From positions 1 through 24,832 of the forward strand of contig JAFAFV010000081.1 in NCBI GenBank assembly GCA_023423285.1: 24,832 nt of DNA, in the 5' to 3' direction. Positions 9,108-17,507 of the stretch are shown one piece after another. Below the pieces are notes generated by a model. It was not told the origin of the DNA and made no database searches. It saw nothing but the letters and a program-made list of their open reading frames with translations. How positions within the stretch are numbered: the stretch's first letter is position 1; the number at the start of each line of letters is the position of its first letter. Position numbers and translations under genes: made by a program. This DNA comes from Bacteroidota bacterium (GTDB lineage: Bacteria > Bacteroidota > Bacteroidia > Chitinophagales > Chitinophagaceae).

Positions 9108-9437
9108 TTAATGCTTTAGCCTGTTCAGGAAATTGATGTCCACCGAGTGAATGTTACGGTAAAGCATCACAATAATCGCAAGCCCCACACTCACTTCCGC
9201 CGCGGCCACCACCATTATAAAGAACACAAACAACTGCCCGTCAGTACCCGCAGTAGCATTGGTGGCAGCGTGTGTGGCGTGGTGCATTTTTGAAAAAGCT
9301 ACGAGCAAAAGATTTACGGCATTCAACATGATCTCGATGCACATAAAAATAATAATTGCATTACGCCTGGTAAGAACACCCACCACACCTATTGAAAAAA
9401 GGCTTAAAGCTAAAACGATATAATAATTTATCGGCAT
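9108..9437 (-). CDS. nuoK: NADH-quinone oxidoreductase subunit K
   Basis: A small three-helix membrane subunit that links the quinone site to the proton pumps. It has 109 residues against about 100 in E. coli. The two functionally essential glutamates are visible: Glu35 in FMCIEIMLNAVNLLLVAF and Glu81 in VVAAAEVSVGLAIIV. A His/Ala/Thr-rich loop at about 52-66 (MHHATHAATNATAG) between helices 2 and 3 explains the extra length. The ATG at 9437 is clear. The gene is separated from nuoJ by 40 bases and from nuoL by 31 bases. Confidence 0.96.
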   Translation of the reverse strand: MPINYYIVLALSLFSIGVVGVLTRRNAIIIFMCIEIMLNAVNLLLVAFSKMHHATHAATNATAGTDGQLFVFFIMVVAAAEVSVGLAIIVMLYRNIHSVDINFLNRLKH

Positions 9438-9477
9438 CTTACTTTACTATTTACAGTTTACTGTTACGTGTTTTAGT

Positions 9478-9978
9478 TTAATCTTTTTTTCCAATGATCA
9501 CAGCGCCTACCATGGCACTTAAAAATAATATGCTTGCAATTTCAAACGGCACTACAAAAGTGGTGAACAGTTCCCTGCCCAGGTTTTCAACCAGGCCTAT
9601 ATCTCCGCTTCCTGTTTGCACCATATTATTTGTGATCTCTGTATTCCTTAACGCGGCCACCAGCACAATCAATAAACAACCAGCCGCCAAGCCTCCTATT
9701 GCCTGCAACGCGCGGTTCTTTAGCTTATGCGTGGGATTATTCAGGTTCATCAGCATGATTACGAACAGGAAAAGCACCATAATGGCGCCTGCGTAAACAA
9801 TGATGTTTACAATTGCTAAAAACTGGGCGTTCAATAAAACATAATGGCCGGAAATGGCAAAGAAAGCCACGATCAGCCACAGCACACTGTGTACCGGGTT
9901 TTTGCTTGTTACAACCATAATGGCACTTAACAAAGCAGTTGCAGTTAGTACCCAAAATAATATTTGTGTAATGCCCAT
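9478..9978 (-). CDS. nuoJ: NADH-quinone oxidoreductase subunit J
   Basis: A membrane subunit of complex I whose third helix undergoes conformational change during turnover. The protein has 166 residues and five predicted helices. The family stretch SKNPVHSVLWLIVAFFAISG lies near the N-terminus, followed by LLNAQFLAIVNIIVYAGAIMVLFLFVIMLMNL, which contains the pi-bulge helix with its conserved Tyr-Ala-Gly. The C-terminal helix follows EIASILFLSAMVGAVIIGKKD. The start is the ATG at 9978. A 54-base spacer with a strong hairpin separates it from nuoI. Confidence 0.96.
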   Translation of the reverse strand: MGITQILFWVLTATALLSAIMVVTSKNPVHSVLWLIVAFFAISGHYVLLNAQFLAIVNIIVYAGAIMVLFLFVIMLMNLNNPTHKLKNRALQAIGGLAAGCLLIVLVAALRNTEITNNMVQTGSGDIGLVENLGRELFTTFVVPFEIASILFLSAMVGAVIIGKKD

Positions 9979-10005
9979 TCCCTATTATAATTTAAGTTCT
10001 CTTTA

Positions 10006-10026
10006 TTTCAGGCTTTTAGCCTGAAA
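10006..10026 (-). other. Hairpin between nuoI and nuoJ
   Basis: TTTCAGGC (10006-10013) and GCCTGAAA (10019-10026) form a perfect 8-bp stem, extendable by one T-A pair, with a 3-5 base loop. On the transcribed (minus) strand no T-run follows, so it does not look like a full terminator. An mRNA stability or processing element is possible. The structure is seen directly; any role is inference. Confidence 0.5.
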
Positions 10027-10032
10027 GCTTGT

Positions 10033-10590
10033 TTAACTTTTAATTTCTTTTGCTTTAATAGTGCCCAGCGCTTTTTGATAGGCTTCTGGTTCAGTAACCG
10101 GATTTGGAATCAATAAATCTTCTTTTTTATAAATAAACCCTTTGCGATGGTAGTTTGCCGGCATAAAGGTTTGCGATAAATAAATAGCGTCTTTTGGACA
10201 GGCTTCTTCGCAATAGCCGCAAAATATACAACGCAGCATATTGATCTCATACCTGGCTGCATATTTTTCCTCGCGGTACAAATGCTCTTCATCTGCTTTG
10301 CGCTCGGCGGCTTCCATAGTAATGGCTTCAGCCGGGCATGCCACGGCACACAGGCCACAGGCAGTACATCTTTCACGGCCTTCTTCATCGCGGTTTAAAA
10401 TGTGCAGCCCGCGAAACACTTTGCTAAAGCTCCTTTGCTGCTCCGGGAAATTGATGGTTACTTTTTTTGAAAAGAAATGCTTTAGCGTGATGGCCATACC
10501 CTTCATGATATTCCAGAGGTAAAGCCTTTCCAGCACGCTCATGGGTCTCCTGTCGATGGGTTTTGCTCTATTTGTAAGTTTAACACTCAT
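10033..10590 (-). CDS. nuoI: NADH-quinone oxidoreductase subunit I (two [4Fe-4S] ferredoxin)
   Basis: NuoI carries clusters N6a and N6b, passing electrons towards cluster N2 in NuoB. From the chosen ATG at 10590 it has 185 residues. The two ferredoxin motifs are intact: Cys75, 78, 81 and 85 in CTACGLCAVACPAEAI, and Cys121, 124, 127 and 131 in CIFCGYCEEACPKDAI. The N-terminal 60 residues contain the amphipathic helices that dock on the membrane arm. The frame is open upstream to a GTG at 10650, with another ATG at 10617; the start giving MSVKLTNRAKPIDRR was chosen because the upstream residues do not resemble a NuoI N-terminus. The nuoH stop is 64 bases upstream. Confidence 0.93.
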   Translation of the reverse strand: MSVKLTNRAKPIDRRPMSVLERLYLWNIMKGMAITLKHFFSKKVTINFPEQQRSFSKVFRGLHILNRDEEGRERCTACGLCAVACPAEAITMEAAERKADEEHLYREEKYAARYEINMLRCIFCGYCEEACPKDAIYLSQTFMPANYHRKGFIYKKEDLLIPNPVTEPEAYQKALGTIKAKEIKS

Positions 10591-10654
10591 TATTCTATAC
10601 AAAATTTTAAAACTCATGCAGAGATATGAAATCTTCTGCCACTTATTCACTTAA

Positions 10655-11710
10655 TTATTTGTTCAGCCACAATATAACTGCCGCTGTAATGATCATGTTC
10701 AGCAATGCCAGCGGCACCAGTCTTTTCCAACCCAGGTGCATCAACTGGTCAAAACGAAAACGAGGAACAGTCCAGCGGATCCACATAAATATAAATACAG
10801 AAATAAATGCTTTGGTCATTAGTGTGGCAAAGCTTAAAAATGCCACCCAGTTACTACCAATACGTTGTGCCAGGTTTTCTTCATTCACAAAAGGGATATC
10901 ATAACCGCCCCAAAAAAGTGTGGCCATAATAATACCCGCCATAAACATGTGAATGTATTCTGCAAAAAGATAAAAACCCAACTTCATACTTGAGTACTCC
11001 TGGTGATAACCCATGTTCAGTTCGTTCTCAGCTTCAGGAAGGTCAAACGGAGTACGGTTACACTCTGCCAGAGAGCAAATAAAATAAATGAGAAACCCTA
11101 AGGGCTGGTACAGTACGTTCCACCCATTTTGCTGCTGCGTTTTTACAATATCGCTCAATTGCATACTACCAGTAAGCATTAAAACAGCAATGAGTGCCAG
11201 GCCTAACGCCAGCTCGTAAGATATCATTTGTGAAGCGCCCCTTACACCGGCCAGCAGTGAGAATTTATTATTGGATGCCCACGACCCGATCATAATACCA
11301 TATACCGACACACTGGCTACTGCAAAAATGTAAAGAATACCCACGTTGATGTCGGCTACCTGCAAAGGCACTTCACGCCCTGAAATGGTTAAAGGCGTGC
11401 CCCACGGAATGACAGCGCTGGAAATGAGCGCGGTGATCATTGCCAGCATGGGACCCAGCACAAATAGAAATTTTGAGGATGCCAGCGGTATGATCTCTTC
11501 TTTGAAAAAAAGTTTACCACCATCAGCAAGCGGCTGCAATAACCCGAAAGGACCAGCGCGGTTGGGGCCCAGCCTATCCTGTATAAAAGCGGCAACCTTG
11601 CGCTCACCGTAAGTGGCATACATGGCCACGATCATGCAAAGCGTCACGATCAGGGCGATCAAAATCAATTTTTCAAGAATGAATAACCAGTCTATTGCCA
11701 ATAGGTACAT
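10655..11710 (-). CDS. nuoH: NADH-quinone oxidoreductase subunit H
   Basis: NuoH is the membrane subunit that forms much of the quinone chamber and the connection to the proton channels. It has 351 residues and eight or more helices. Family signatures are intact: GERKVAAFIQDRLGPNRAGP near residues 35-54, the stretch GSWASNNKFSLLAGVRGASQ, NRTPFDLPEAENELNMGYHQ with its acidic residues in the quinone-side loop, and WIRWTVPRFRFDQLMHLGWK near the C-terminus. Its ATG at 11710 lies one base after the nuoG stop codon (11712-11714), so translation of the two is probably coupled. Confidence 0.97.
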   Translation of the reverse strand: MYLLAIDWLFILEKLILIALIVTLCMIVAMYATYGERKVAAFIQDRLGPNRAGPFGLLQPLADGGKLFFKEEIIPLASSKFLFVLGPMLAMITALISSAVIPWGTPLTISGREVPLQVADINVGILYIFAVASVSVYGIMIGSWASNNKFSLLAGVRGASQMISYELALGLALIAVLMLTGSMQLSDIVKTQQQNGWNVLYQPLGFLIYFICSLAECNRTPFDLPEAENELNMGYHQEYSSMKLGFYLFAEYIHMFMAGIIMATLFWGGYDIPFVNEENLAQRIGSNWVAFLSFATLMTKAFISVFIFMWIRWTVPRFRFDQLMHLGWKRLVPLALLNMIITAAVILWLNK

Positions 11711-11711
11711 T

Positions 11712-12857
11712 TTATAATTTGTTTTCTAGTTCTCTTTTTTCATCTTTTTGATCAAACACATCACTTGTTGGGGGGCCTTCAATGGCACTCAGGTCTACAC
11801 TCGGATCGTTCACATCGCTTACAGCGTGTATGCCCATCAATAATTTTGGCTTGCGACCCATAATTTCGCCTATCGTTTCTTTAGGCATATCCAGCACTTT
11901 ATATTTGTTGGCGCCTATTACGGAGTGCCGCGGAATGGTGGTGAGCCCTTCAATTACCCAATCATTCACATCTTTTTTATCAAAGCGGCATTCATTACAA
12001 ATCCAGCCCGTTTCACCTTCGTAAGACTGAATTTCTCCCCATTGGTCTTTACGCGCCGTTACGCGCAGCACATCGTTGCCTCTTTTCCATAAAGTCACTT
12101 TGCCACAGCATTTATCGCAGTCGCGGTGCGCATCTTCTGGCTTGGTAAACCAAACGCGGTTTTTAAACCTAAACGTTCTGTCGGTTAAAGCACCCACAGG
12201 GCAAACATCAATTACATTTCCTATAAAATCATTGTCCAGCGATTTTTCAATATAGGTAGCGATTTCTGAATGATCTCCGCGGTCGAGCACGCCATGATGT
12301 CTTTTGCCGGTTACCTGGTCTGCAGTGTACACGCAGCGGTAGCAAAGGATGCACCTCGTCATGTGCAACTGAATGTATTTGCCCAGGTCGTGCTTTACAA
12401 AAGTGCGCTTTTTAAACTCGTATCTTGATGCAGGCAACCCGTTGTTATAGCTTAGGTCCTGCAGATCGCACTCCCCGGCCTGATCGCACACGGGGCAGTC
12501 CAGCGGGTGGTTGATCAGTAAAAATTCCACCACACCATTCCTCGCGTCTATCACTCTGTCGCTGGTAATATTTTTTACTTCCATTCCATCCATCACGCCT
12601 GTGCGGCAACTTGCTATAAGTTTCGGCATCGGGCGCGGGTCCTTATCTGATCCCTTGCTCACTTCTACCAAACAGGTACGGCATTTACCACCGCTCCCTT
12701 TCAGCGGGGTATAAAAGCACATAGCAGGAGGTGCTACATCACCGCCCACCATTCTTGCTGCCTGTAATATTGTGGTACCGGGTTCCACTTCAATCGTAAC
12801 ATTGTCTATGGTTACTTTGAGTTTTGCCGGTGGTTCCTGTTTTATTTCGTCTGCCAT
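11712..12857 (-). CDS. nuoG: NADH-quinone oxidoreductase subunit G, short form
   Basis: NuoG holds several Fe-S clusters of the electron path from FMN to quinone. This copy has only 381 residues, against about 780-910 in Thermus or E. coli. All N-terminal ligands are visible: Cys47, 59, 62 and 84 for [2Fe-2S] N1b; His117, Cys121, 124 and 130 for N5; Cys169, 172, 175 and 219 for N4. A further Cys set (247, 250, 251, 287, 290) sits where the N7/Fe4S4 domain of the molybdopterin-like part begins. That large C-terminal domain is absent; a short charged tail of about 50 residues ends the protein. The ending is a clean stop one base before nuoH, so this looks like an evolved short form, not a fresh break. 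Short NuoG proteins are known to me from other Bacteroidota. Confidence 0.93.
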   Translation of the reverse strand: MADEIKQEPPAKLKVTIDNVTIEVEPGTTILQAARMVGGDVAPPAMCFYTPLKGSGGKCRTCLVEVSKGSDKDPRPMPKLIASCRTGVMDGMEVKNITSDRVIDARNGVVEFLLINHPLDCPVCDQAGECDLQDLSYNNGLPASRYEFKKRTFVKHDLGKYIQLHMTRCILCYRCVYTADQVTGKRHHGVLDRGDHSEIATYIEKSLDNDFIGNVIDVCPVGALTDRTFRFKNRVWFTKPEDAHRDCDKCCGKVTLWKRGNDVLRVTARKDQWGEIQSYEGETGWICNECRFDKKDVNDWVIEGLTTIPRHSVIGANKYKVLDMPKETIGEIMGRKPKLLMGIHAVSDVNDPSVDLSAIEGPPTSDVFDQKDEKRELENKL

Positions 12858-13094
12858 AAATTACCTTTCACGCATCGGTCGCCATAAAGCGCATCGCTGC
12901 AATATTTATAAGTTATTTAAAATTCTAATAAATACCGTTTTTTAAAACGCAGTATTAAAATTAATAACTCTAATTTTCAAAATTGTGAGCTTCTAATATG
13001 AGCGCTTGTTTAAAAATACACATTTACAAAAGCTCCCACACTTTTTCATCATTCTACAATTAATTTTCTTCCACTCCGTTTTTGAAGGATCGGC

Positions 13095-14459
13095 CTAAAC
13101 TACCCCGGACTCTGCTACTTTCAGTTCATCTGCATAGTGCGCCAGGCCAAAATTTCTTAATTGCGCTTCTTCAGGGTTGGTTACATGCCATTCAAACTCA
13201 TCTCTAAAATGACGGATGGCCGCTGCAACAGGCCATGCCGCTGCGTCGCCCAACGGGCAAATAGTATTACCCTCAATATTGCGCTGAATGTCCCAAAGCA
13301 GGTCAATGTCGCTCATTTTTCCATGTCCTTTTTCCAGGCGCAACAATAATTTCTCCATCCAGCCTGTTCCTTCGCGGCAGGGAGAACACTGGCCGCAACT
13401 TTCGTGGCGGTAAAACCTGGCAAAGGTGTAAGTGTGTTTTACAATGCACTGGTCTTCATCCAACACAATAAAACCACCGCTGCCCATCATAGAACCTGTT
13501 GCAAAACCACCATCAGCAAGGCTTTCATAATTCATCATCCTGGCTTCGCCTTTGGCAGTTTTTAAAAGCAGGTTGGCCGGTAAAATGGGTACAGAAGAAC
13601 CGCCGGGAATACAGGCTTTTAACCTTTTGCCATTGGGTATGCCGCCACACCATTCATCACTGTAAATAAATTCTTCCACAGAAATGGTCATATCAATTTC
13701 ATAAACGCCCGGCTTGTTGATGTTGCCGCAGGCAGAAATTAATTTGGTACCGGTAGATTTGCCTACGCCAATCTTAGCATACTCAGCACCGCCTTCATTA
13801 ATGATGGGCACCACGGAGGCAATGGTTTCTACATTATTTACCACGGTGGGCCTGTCCCACACACCTTTTACCGCTGGGAAGGGTGGCTTGATGCGGGGGT
13901 TGCCTCTTTTGCCTTCAAGAGATTCTAAAAGAGCAGTTTCTTCGCCGCATATGTAGGCGCCGGCACCACGTTGCACATAAATGTCACAGTCGAAACCGGT
14001 GCCCAGGATATTTTTACCCAAAAAGCCGTTGCTCTTTGCTTCCTGAATGGCTTGTTCTAATATATCAACGATCCAGGCATATTCGCCGCGGATATAAATG
14101 TAGGAAACATTGCTGCCCAGTGCGAACGAGGAAACAATAATGCCTTCAATCAACAGGTGTGGAATGAACTCCATCAAATACCTGTCTTTAAAAGTTCCCG
14201 GTTCGCTTTCATCAGCATTCACTACCAGGTGGCGGGGAACGCCTTCGGGCTTGGCAAGAAAACTCCATTTTAGGCCGGTGGGAAAACCAGCGCCACCACG
14301 GCCGCGCAAACCGCTGGCTTTTACTTCTTCCGTAATTCCTTCGGGCGACATTGTCTTTAAAGCCTTCTCCACGCTGCGGTAGCCGCCTTCGCGGCGATAG
14401 GTATCAAAATACCTGATGCCTTCAACATGCGCCTTTTCTAATAATAATTTTCTGCCCAT
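13095..14459 (-). CDS. nuoF: NADH-quinone oxidoreductase subunit F (FMN and NADH binding)
   Basis: NuoF oxidises NADH: it binds NADH and FMN and carries [4Fe-4S] cluster N3. The 454-residue protein shows the NADH/FMN glycine-rich segment GLRGRGGAGFPTGLKWSF (50-67) and NADESEPGTFKDR (81-93). The second FMN segment GAGAYICGEETALLESLEGK lies at 166-184 or so. N3 ligands Cys355, 358 and 361 are in SCGQCSPCREGTGW, with Cys401 in TICPLGDAA. All are intact. The ATG at 14459 follows the nuoE stop by 17 bases. Downstream there is an unusually wide gap of 237 bases before nuoG. Confidence 0.97.
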   Translation of the reverse strand: MGRKLLLEKAHVEGIRYFDTYRREGGYRSVEKALKTMSPEGITEEVKASGLRGRGGAGFPTGLKWSFLAKPEGVPRHLVVNADESEPGTFKDRYLMEFIPHLLIEGIIVSSFALGSNVSYIYIRGEYAWIVDILEQAIQEAKSNGFLGKNILGTGFDCDIYVQRGAGAYICGEETALLESLEGKRGNPRIKPPFPAVKGVWDRPTVVNNVETIASVVPIINEGGAEYAKIGVGKSTGTKLISACGNINKPGVYEIDMTISVEEFIYSDEWCGGIPNGKRLKACIPGGSSVPILPANLLLKTAKGEARMMNYESLADGGFATGSMMGSGGFIVLDEDQCIVKHTYTFARFYRHESCGQCSPCREGTGWMEKLLLRLEKGHGKMSDIDLLWDIQRNIEGNTICPLGDAAAWPVAAAIRHFRDEFEWHVTNPEEAQLRNFGLAHYADELKVAESGVV

Positions 14460-14476
14460 TTATATTACTCCAAGTA

Positions 14477-14965
14477 TTAATTATTCTGTGCCCGGCACTC
14501 TTCAATAATCAGATCCACTTTTTCTTTAGTAAGATGTTCCTTATAAAATTTGCCCAACTGCATCATGGGTGCATAGCCACAGGCGCCCAAGCACTCCACG
14601 GTTCTTAAAGTAAACATGCCGTCTGCTGTGGTTTCGCCCGGGGCAATGTTTAATTTTTCTTTGATATAATCTATAATCTCATCGCTGCCACGTACCATGC
14701 AGGGGCCTGTTTGGCACACATCGAATACATACCGCCCAACAGGCTTTAAGTGATACATCGTATAAAAAGTGGCCACTTCGTATACTTCAATCGGATCAAG
14801 GCTTAATAAGGAAGCCACATAATCCATGGTCTCAGTGCTCAGCCAGCCAAATTCCTCCTGCGCAAGGTGCAACACTGGCAGCAAAGCGCTTTTCTGCTTT
14901 CCCGGTGGGTAGCGGCTGATGATCCGGTTTACCGCGTCTAATTTGTCCTGTGAAAATTGTGTCAT
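14477..14965 (-). CDS. nuoE: NADH-quinone oxidoreductase subunit E ([2Fe-2S])
   Basis: NuoE carries the off-path [2Fe-2S] cluster N1a next to the FMN site. The protein has 162 residues with a helical N-terminal part (about 1-75, including PGKQKSALLPVLHLAQEEFG) and a thioredoxin-like C-terminal domain. Cluster ligands are Cys84 and Cys89 in CQTGPCMVRG, and Cys125 and Cys129 in ECLGACGYAP, with the expected spacing. The start is ATG at 14965, 27 bases after the nuoD stop. Close packing with nuoF (17 bases) fits the tight NuoE-NuoF complex. Confidence 0.97.
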   Translation of the reverse strand: MTQFSQDKLDAVNRIISRYPPGKQKSALLPVLHLAQEEFGWLSTETMDYVASLLSLDPIEVYEVATFYTMYHLKPVGRYVFDVCQTGPCMVRGSDEIIDYIKEKLNIAPGETTADGMFTLRTVECLGACGYAPMMQLGKFYKEHLTKEKVDLIIEECRAQNN

Positions 14966-14992
14966 TTATTTTGTTCGAACTATTAATTAAAA

Positions 14993-16219
14993 TTACCCAT
15001 CCATTTCTCCGGCTATCAGATTGAGTGATGACATGACCATGATGGCATCGCTAAGCATACTGCCTCTAATCATTTCTTCGTAAGCCTGATAATAAATAAA
15101 GCATGGTCTGCGAAAGTGAAGCCTGTAGGGCGTTCTGCCACCATCACTTATAAAATAAAAGCCCAGTTCGCCATTACCTGCTTCTATAGAATGGTATACT
15201 TCGCCGGGCGGCATATCAATTTCACCCATAATAATCTTGAAGTGCCAGATGAGCTGTTCCATTTTGGTATACACTTCCTGCTTGGGCGGTAAGTAATATT
15301 GCGGCACATCGGCATGATACACTGTGGCTTCCTCACCTTTCAAATCGCCCAGTTTTTGCATAGCCTGTTCTATAATGCGTATGCTTTGCCACATTTCGGC
15401 GTTGCGAACCTGGTAACGGTCATAGGTATCACCATGCTCACCAATAGGTATATCAAAATCAAATTCTTCGTAACGGCTGTAGGGAGATACCACTCTCAGA
15501 TCGTAATCCACACCGGAGGCGCGCAAGTTGGGACCGGTAAATCCATAATTAAGCGCTCTTTCGCCCGATATAGCACCCACTCCTATGGTGCGGTCCATAA
15601 AAATACGGTTGCGGGTTACCAGGTTTTCAAACTCTGCCAGCACACCGGGATATTCTTTCAGAAATTTTTCTATCTTCTGAAAAGCAATGTCATTAAAATC
15701 TCTTTCAAAACCGCCAATGCGGCCGATATTGGTGGTGAGGCGCGAGCCGCAAACTTCTTCATAAATTTCATAAATAAGCTCGCGGTATTGCATCACGTAT
15801 AAAAAGCCGGTAAGAGCACCGGAATCAACAGCCATGATGGAGGTGCAGATAAGATGGTCGGCAATGCGGGCCAGTTCCATCACAATCACCCGCAGGTAAT
15901 CTACGCGCTTTGGCGTTGTTACGCCTAATAATTTTTCGCAGGTGAGGTGCCATCCCATATTGTTCAGCGGTGCTGAACAATAATTCAGCCTGTCAGTAAG
16001 CGGCGTGATTTGATACAATGGCCGCCGCTCGGCAATTTTTTCAAAGGCACGGTGAATGTAGCCGATGGTTTGTTCTGTACTGACTACTTTCTCTCCATCA
16101 AGTTCCATTATATTTTGCATCACACCATGCGTGGCAGGGTGCGTAGGCCCCAGGTTGATGGTGGTTGTTTGCTTCTCTATACTACCCGCAGGTAGATTTA
16201 TATTTTGCTGCTCTGACAC
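14993..16219 (-). CDS. nuoD: NADH-quinone oxidoreductase subunit D
   Basis: NuoD is the 49-kDa-type subunit that forms the quinone-reduction site with NuoB. It has 408 residues and is not fused to NuoC. Quinone-site residues are present: GPTHPATHG (24-32) with His31, and Tyr80 in the TDRLNYCSAP stretch. The C-terminus includes SDGGRTPYRLHFRRPCFIYY and ends in GEMDG, where many homologues end in -DR. The start codon is GTG at 16219-16217: an in-frame TAA lies five codons upstream, and the next ATG would cut into the conserved quinone-site hairpin. The spacer to nuoC is 56 bases and AT-rich. Confidence 0.96.
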   Translation of the reverse strand: MSEQQNINLPAGSIEKQTTTINLGPTHPATHGVMQNIMELDGEKVVSTEQTIGYIHRAFEKIAERRPLYQITPLTDRLNYCSAPLNNMGWHLTCEKLLGVTTPKRVDYLRVIVMELARIADHLICTSIMAVDSGALTGFLYVMQYRELIYEIYEEVCGSRLTTNIGRIGGFERDFNDIAFQKIEKFLKEYPGVLAEFENLVTRNRIFMDRTIGVGAISGERALNYGFTGPNLRASGVDYDLRVVSPYSRYEEFDFDIPIGEHGDTYDRYQVRNAEMWQSIRIIEQAMQKLGDLKGEEATVYHADVPQYYLPPKQEVYTKMEQLIWHFKIIMGEIDMPPGEVYHSIEAGNGELGFYFISDGGRTPYRLHFRRPCFIYYQAYEEMIRGSMLSDAIMVMSSLNLIAGEMDG

Positions 16220-16275
16220 TATGCTGAATATTTAAAATTGAAATTTGAGCTTTTTACTTTCTCAAAAACCAATAC

Positions 16276-16797
16276 TTAAAAACTTAATCTCATATCCCTG
16301 CCAAACATTTCATCATCTTTATCCACACGGCTCTGATCTTCTAAAGGGTATTCTTTTCTCATGGGAAAGTAATCCATTTCTTCCACATTTAGAATACGCT
16401 TCATATTGGGGTGGCCAATAAAGTTGATGCCAAAGAAATCCCAGGTTTCCCTTTCCATCCAGTTGGCGGCTTCAAAGATACCAGTGGCCGTGTACATTTC
16501 GGGTTTATCAATGCCGGTATACACTTTCATTCTCACCCTCACATTTTCTACCAGGTTGTGCAGATGGTACACCACTGCCAGTTCTCTGCCTTTGTTATTG
16601 GGGTAATGTACACCGCAGATGGTGGTAAGAAAAATAAAGCCCAACTCTTCGTCCTGATGCAGAAAGTTGAGCACCTTCAGGCTTATTTCCTTATCAGTTT
16701 CAAAAGTTAACAGCCCATAGGGCTCTTCAAAACCCGTTATCTGGTCTGCAAATTTTTCTACGAGTCTATTCTTGATTGTTTGGTTCGTCAACCCCAT
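16276..16797 (-). CDS. nuoC: NADH-quinone oxidoreductase subunit C
   Basis: The 30-kDa-type structural subunit of the peripheral arm, 173 residues. The C-terminal family signature is complete at about 114-152: MERETWDFFGINFIGHP followed by NMKRILNVEEMDYFPMRKEY and PLE. The N-terminal alpha/beta domain is of normal length. NuoC is separate from NuoD here, unlike the fused NuoCD of enterobacteria. The ATG at 16797 lies 44 bases after the nuoB stop. Confidence 0.96.
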   Translation of the reverse strand: MGLTNQTIKNRLVEKFADQITGFEEPYGLLTFETDKEISLKVLNFLHQDEELGFIFLTTICGVHYPNNKGRELAVVYHLHNLVENVRVRMKVYTGIDKPEMYTATGIFEAANWMERETWDFFGINFIGHPNMKRILNVEEMDYFPMRKEYPLEDQSRVDKDDEMFGRDMRLSF

Positions 16798-16841
16798 GCT
16801 GTTATAATTTCACATGAAATTTAAAATGTTATTTCACCCAA

Positions 16842-17423
16842 CTATTGTATGCCATAGCTTTCAAGCAAAGCCTTGTAATGATCACTGTTCCTTCTTCGCA
16901 GGCTTTCTCTTCCTACCAGGTCCTGAATGCGCATGATGCCGTCTAAAATTCCTTCAGGCCTTGGCGGACAACCGGGCACATATACATCTACTGGCACCAC
17001 CTGATCAATACCTTGTAAAACGCTGTAGGTATCAAAAATACCGCCGCTGCTGGCGCAGGCGCCCACGGCCATTACCCAGCGTGGCTCGGCCATTTGCAGA
17101 TAAACCTGCTTTACTATTGGCCCCATTTTTTTGGCAATGGTGCCCATTACCATCAGCACATCGCACTGACGGGGTGTAAAAGCCAGCCTTTCGCTGCCAA
17201 ACCTGCCCAAATCATAATGAGCTGCCATGGTGCCCATAAATTCAATACCGCAGCAAGAGGTTGCAAACGGCAGCGGCCATACTGAATTTTTACGGGCCAG
17301 CCCAATTACCGTATCCAGTTTTGTGGCAAAAAACCCCTGACCCATATGCCCTTCCGGCATTTCGGCTATGCTGATGTCATTCTCCAGCCTTTTTTGCTTT
17401 ATATTATATGATACAGGACGCAT
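16842..17423 (-). CDS. nuoB: NADH-quinone oxidoreductase subunit B (cluster N2)
   Basis: NuoB carries [4Fe-4S] cluster N2, the direct electron donor to quinone. From the ATG at 17423 it has 193 residues. The N2 ligands are the tandem Cys57-Cys58 in ATSCCGIEFMG, Cys123 in VGACASSGG and Cys152 in VPGCPPRPEG. The frame stays open to a TTG at 17447, which would add eight residues (MFNFQIKK), but the ATG gives a natural N-terminus and is preferred. The C-terminal ~20 residues (RESLRRRNSDHYKALLESYG) are basic. The gene is 84 bases downstream of nuoA. Confidence 0.96.
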   Translation of the reverse strand: MRPVSYNIKQKRLENDISIAEMPEGHMGQGFFATKLDTVIGLARKNSVWPLPFATSCCGIEFMGTMAAHYDLGRFGSERLAFTPRQCDVLMVMGTIAKKMGPIVKQVYLQMAEPRWVMAVGACASSGGIFDTYSVLQGIDQVVPVDVYVPGCPPRPEGILDGIMRIQDLVGRESLRRRNSDHYKALLESYGIQ

Positions 17424-17507
17424 TTTCTTAATTTGAAAATTAAACAATTTGAAAATCAGGCAATATTATTTGCACATTCACAAATTTCTACATTACCTCA
17501 TTTTCTT

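Noticed and set aside
10591..10650. Longer NuoI starting at GTG 10650 or ATG 10617
   Set aside because: The added residues do not look like a NuoI N-terminus; ATG at 10590 leads directly into the conserved docking region. The ATG at 10617 cannot be fully excluded.
15299..15802. Plus-strand 167-codon open frame opposite nuoD
   Set aside because: It is antisense to a fully conserved gene, and no family pattern or start context is seen.
17424..17447. Longer NuoB starting at TTG 17447
   Set aside because: Weak start codon and eight non-conserved residues; the ATG at 17423 fits better.
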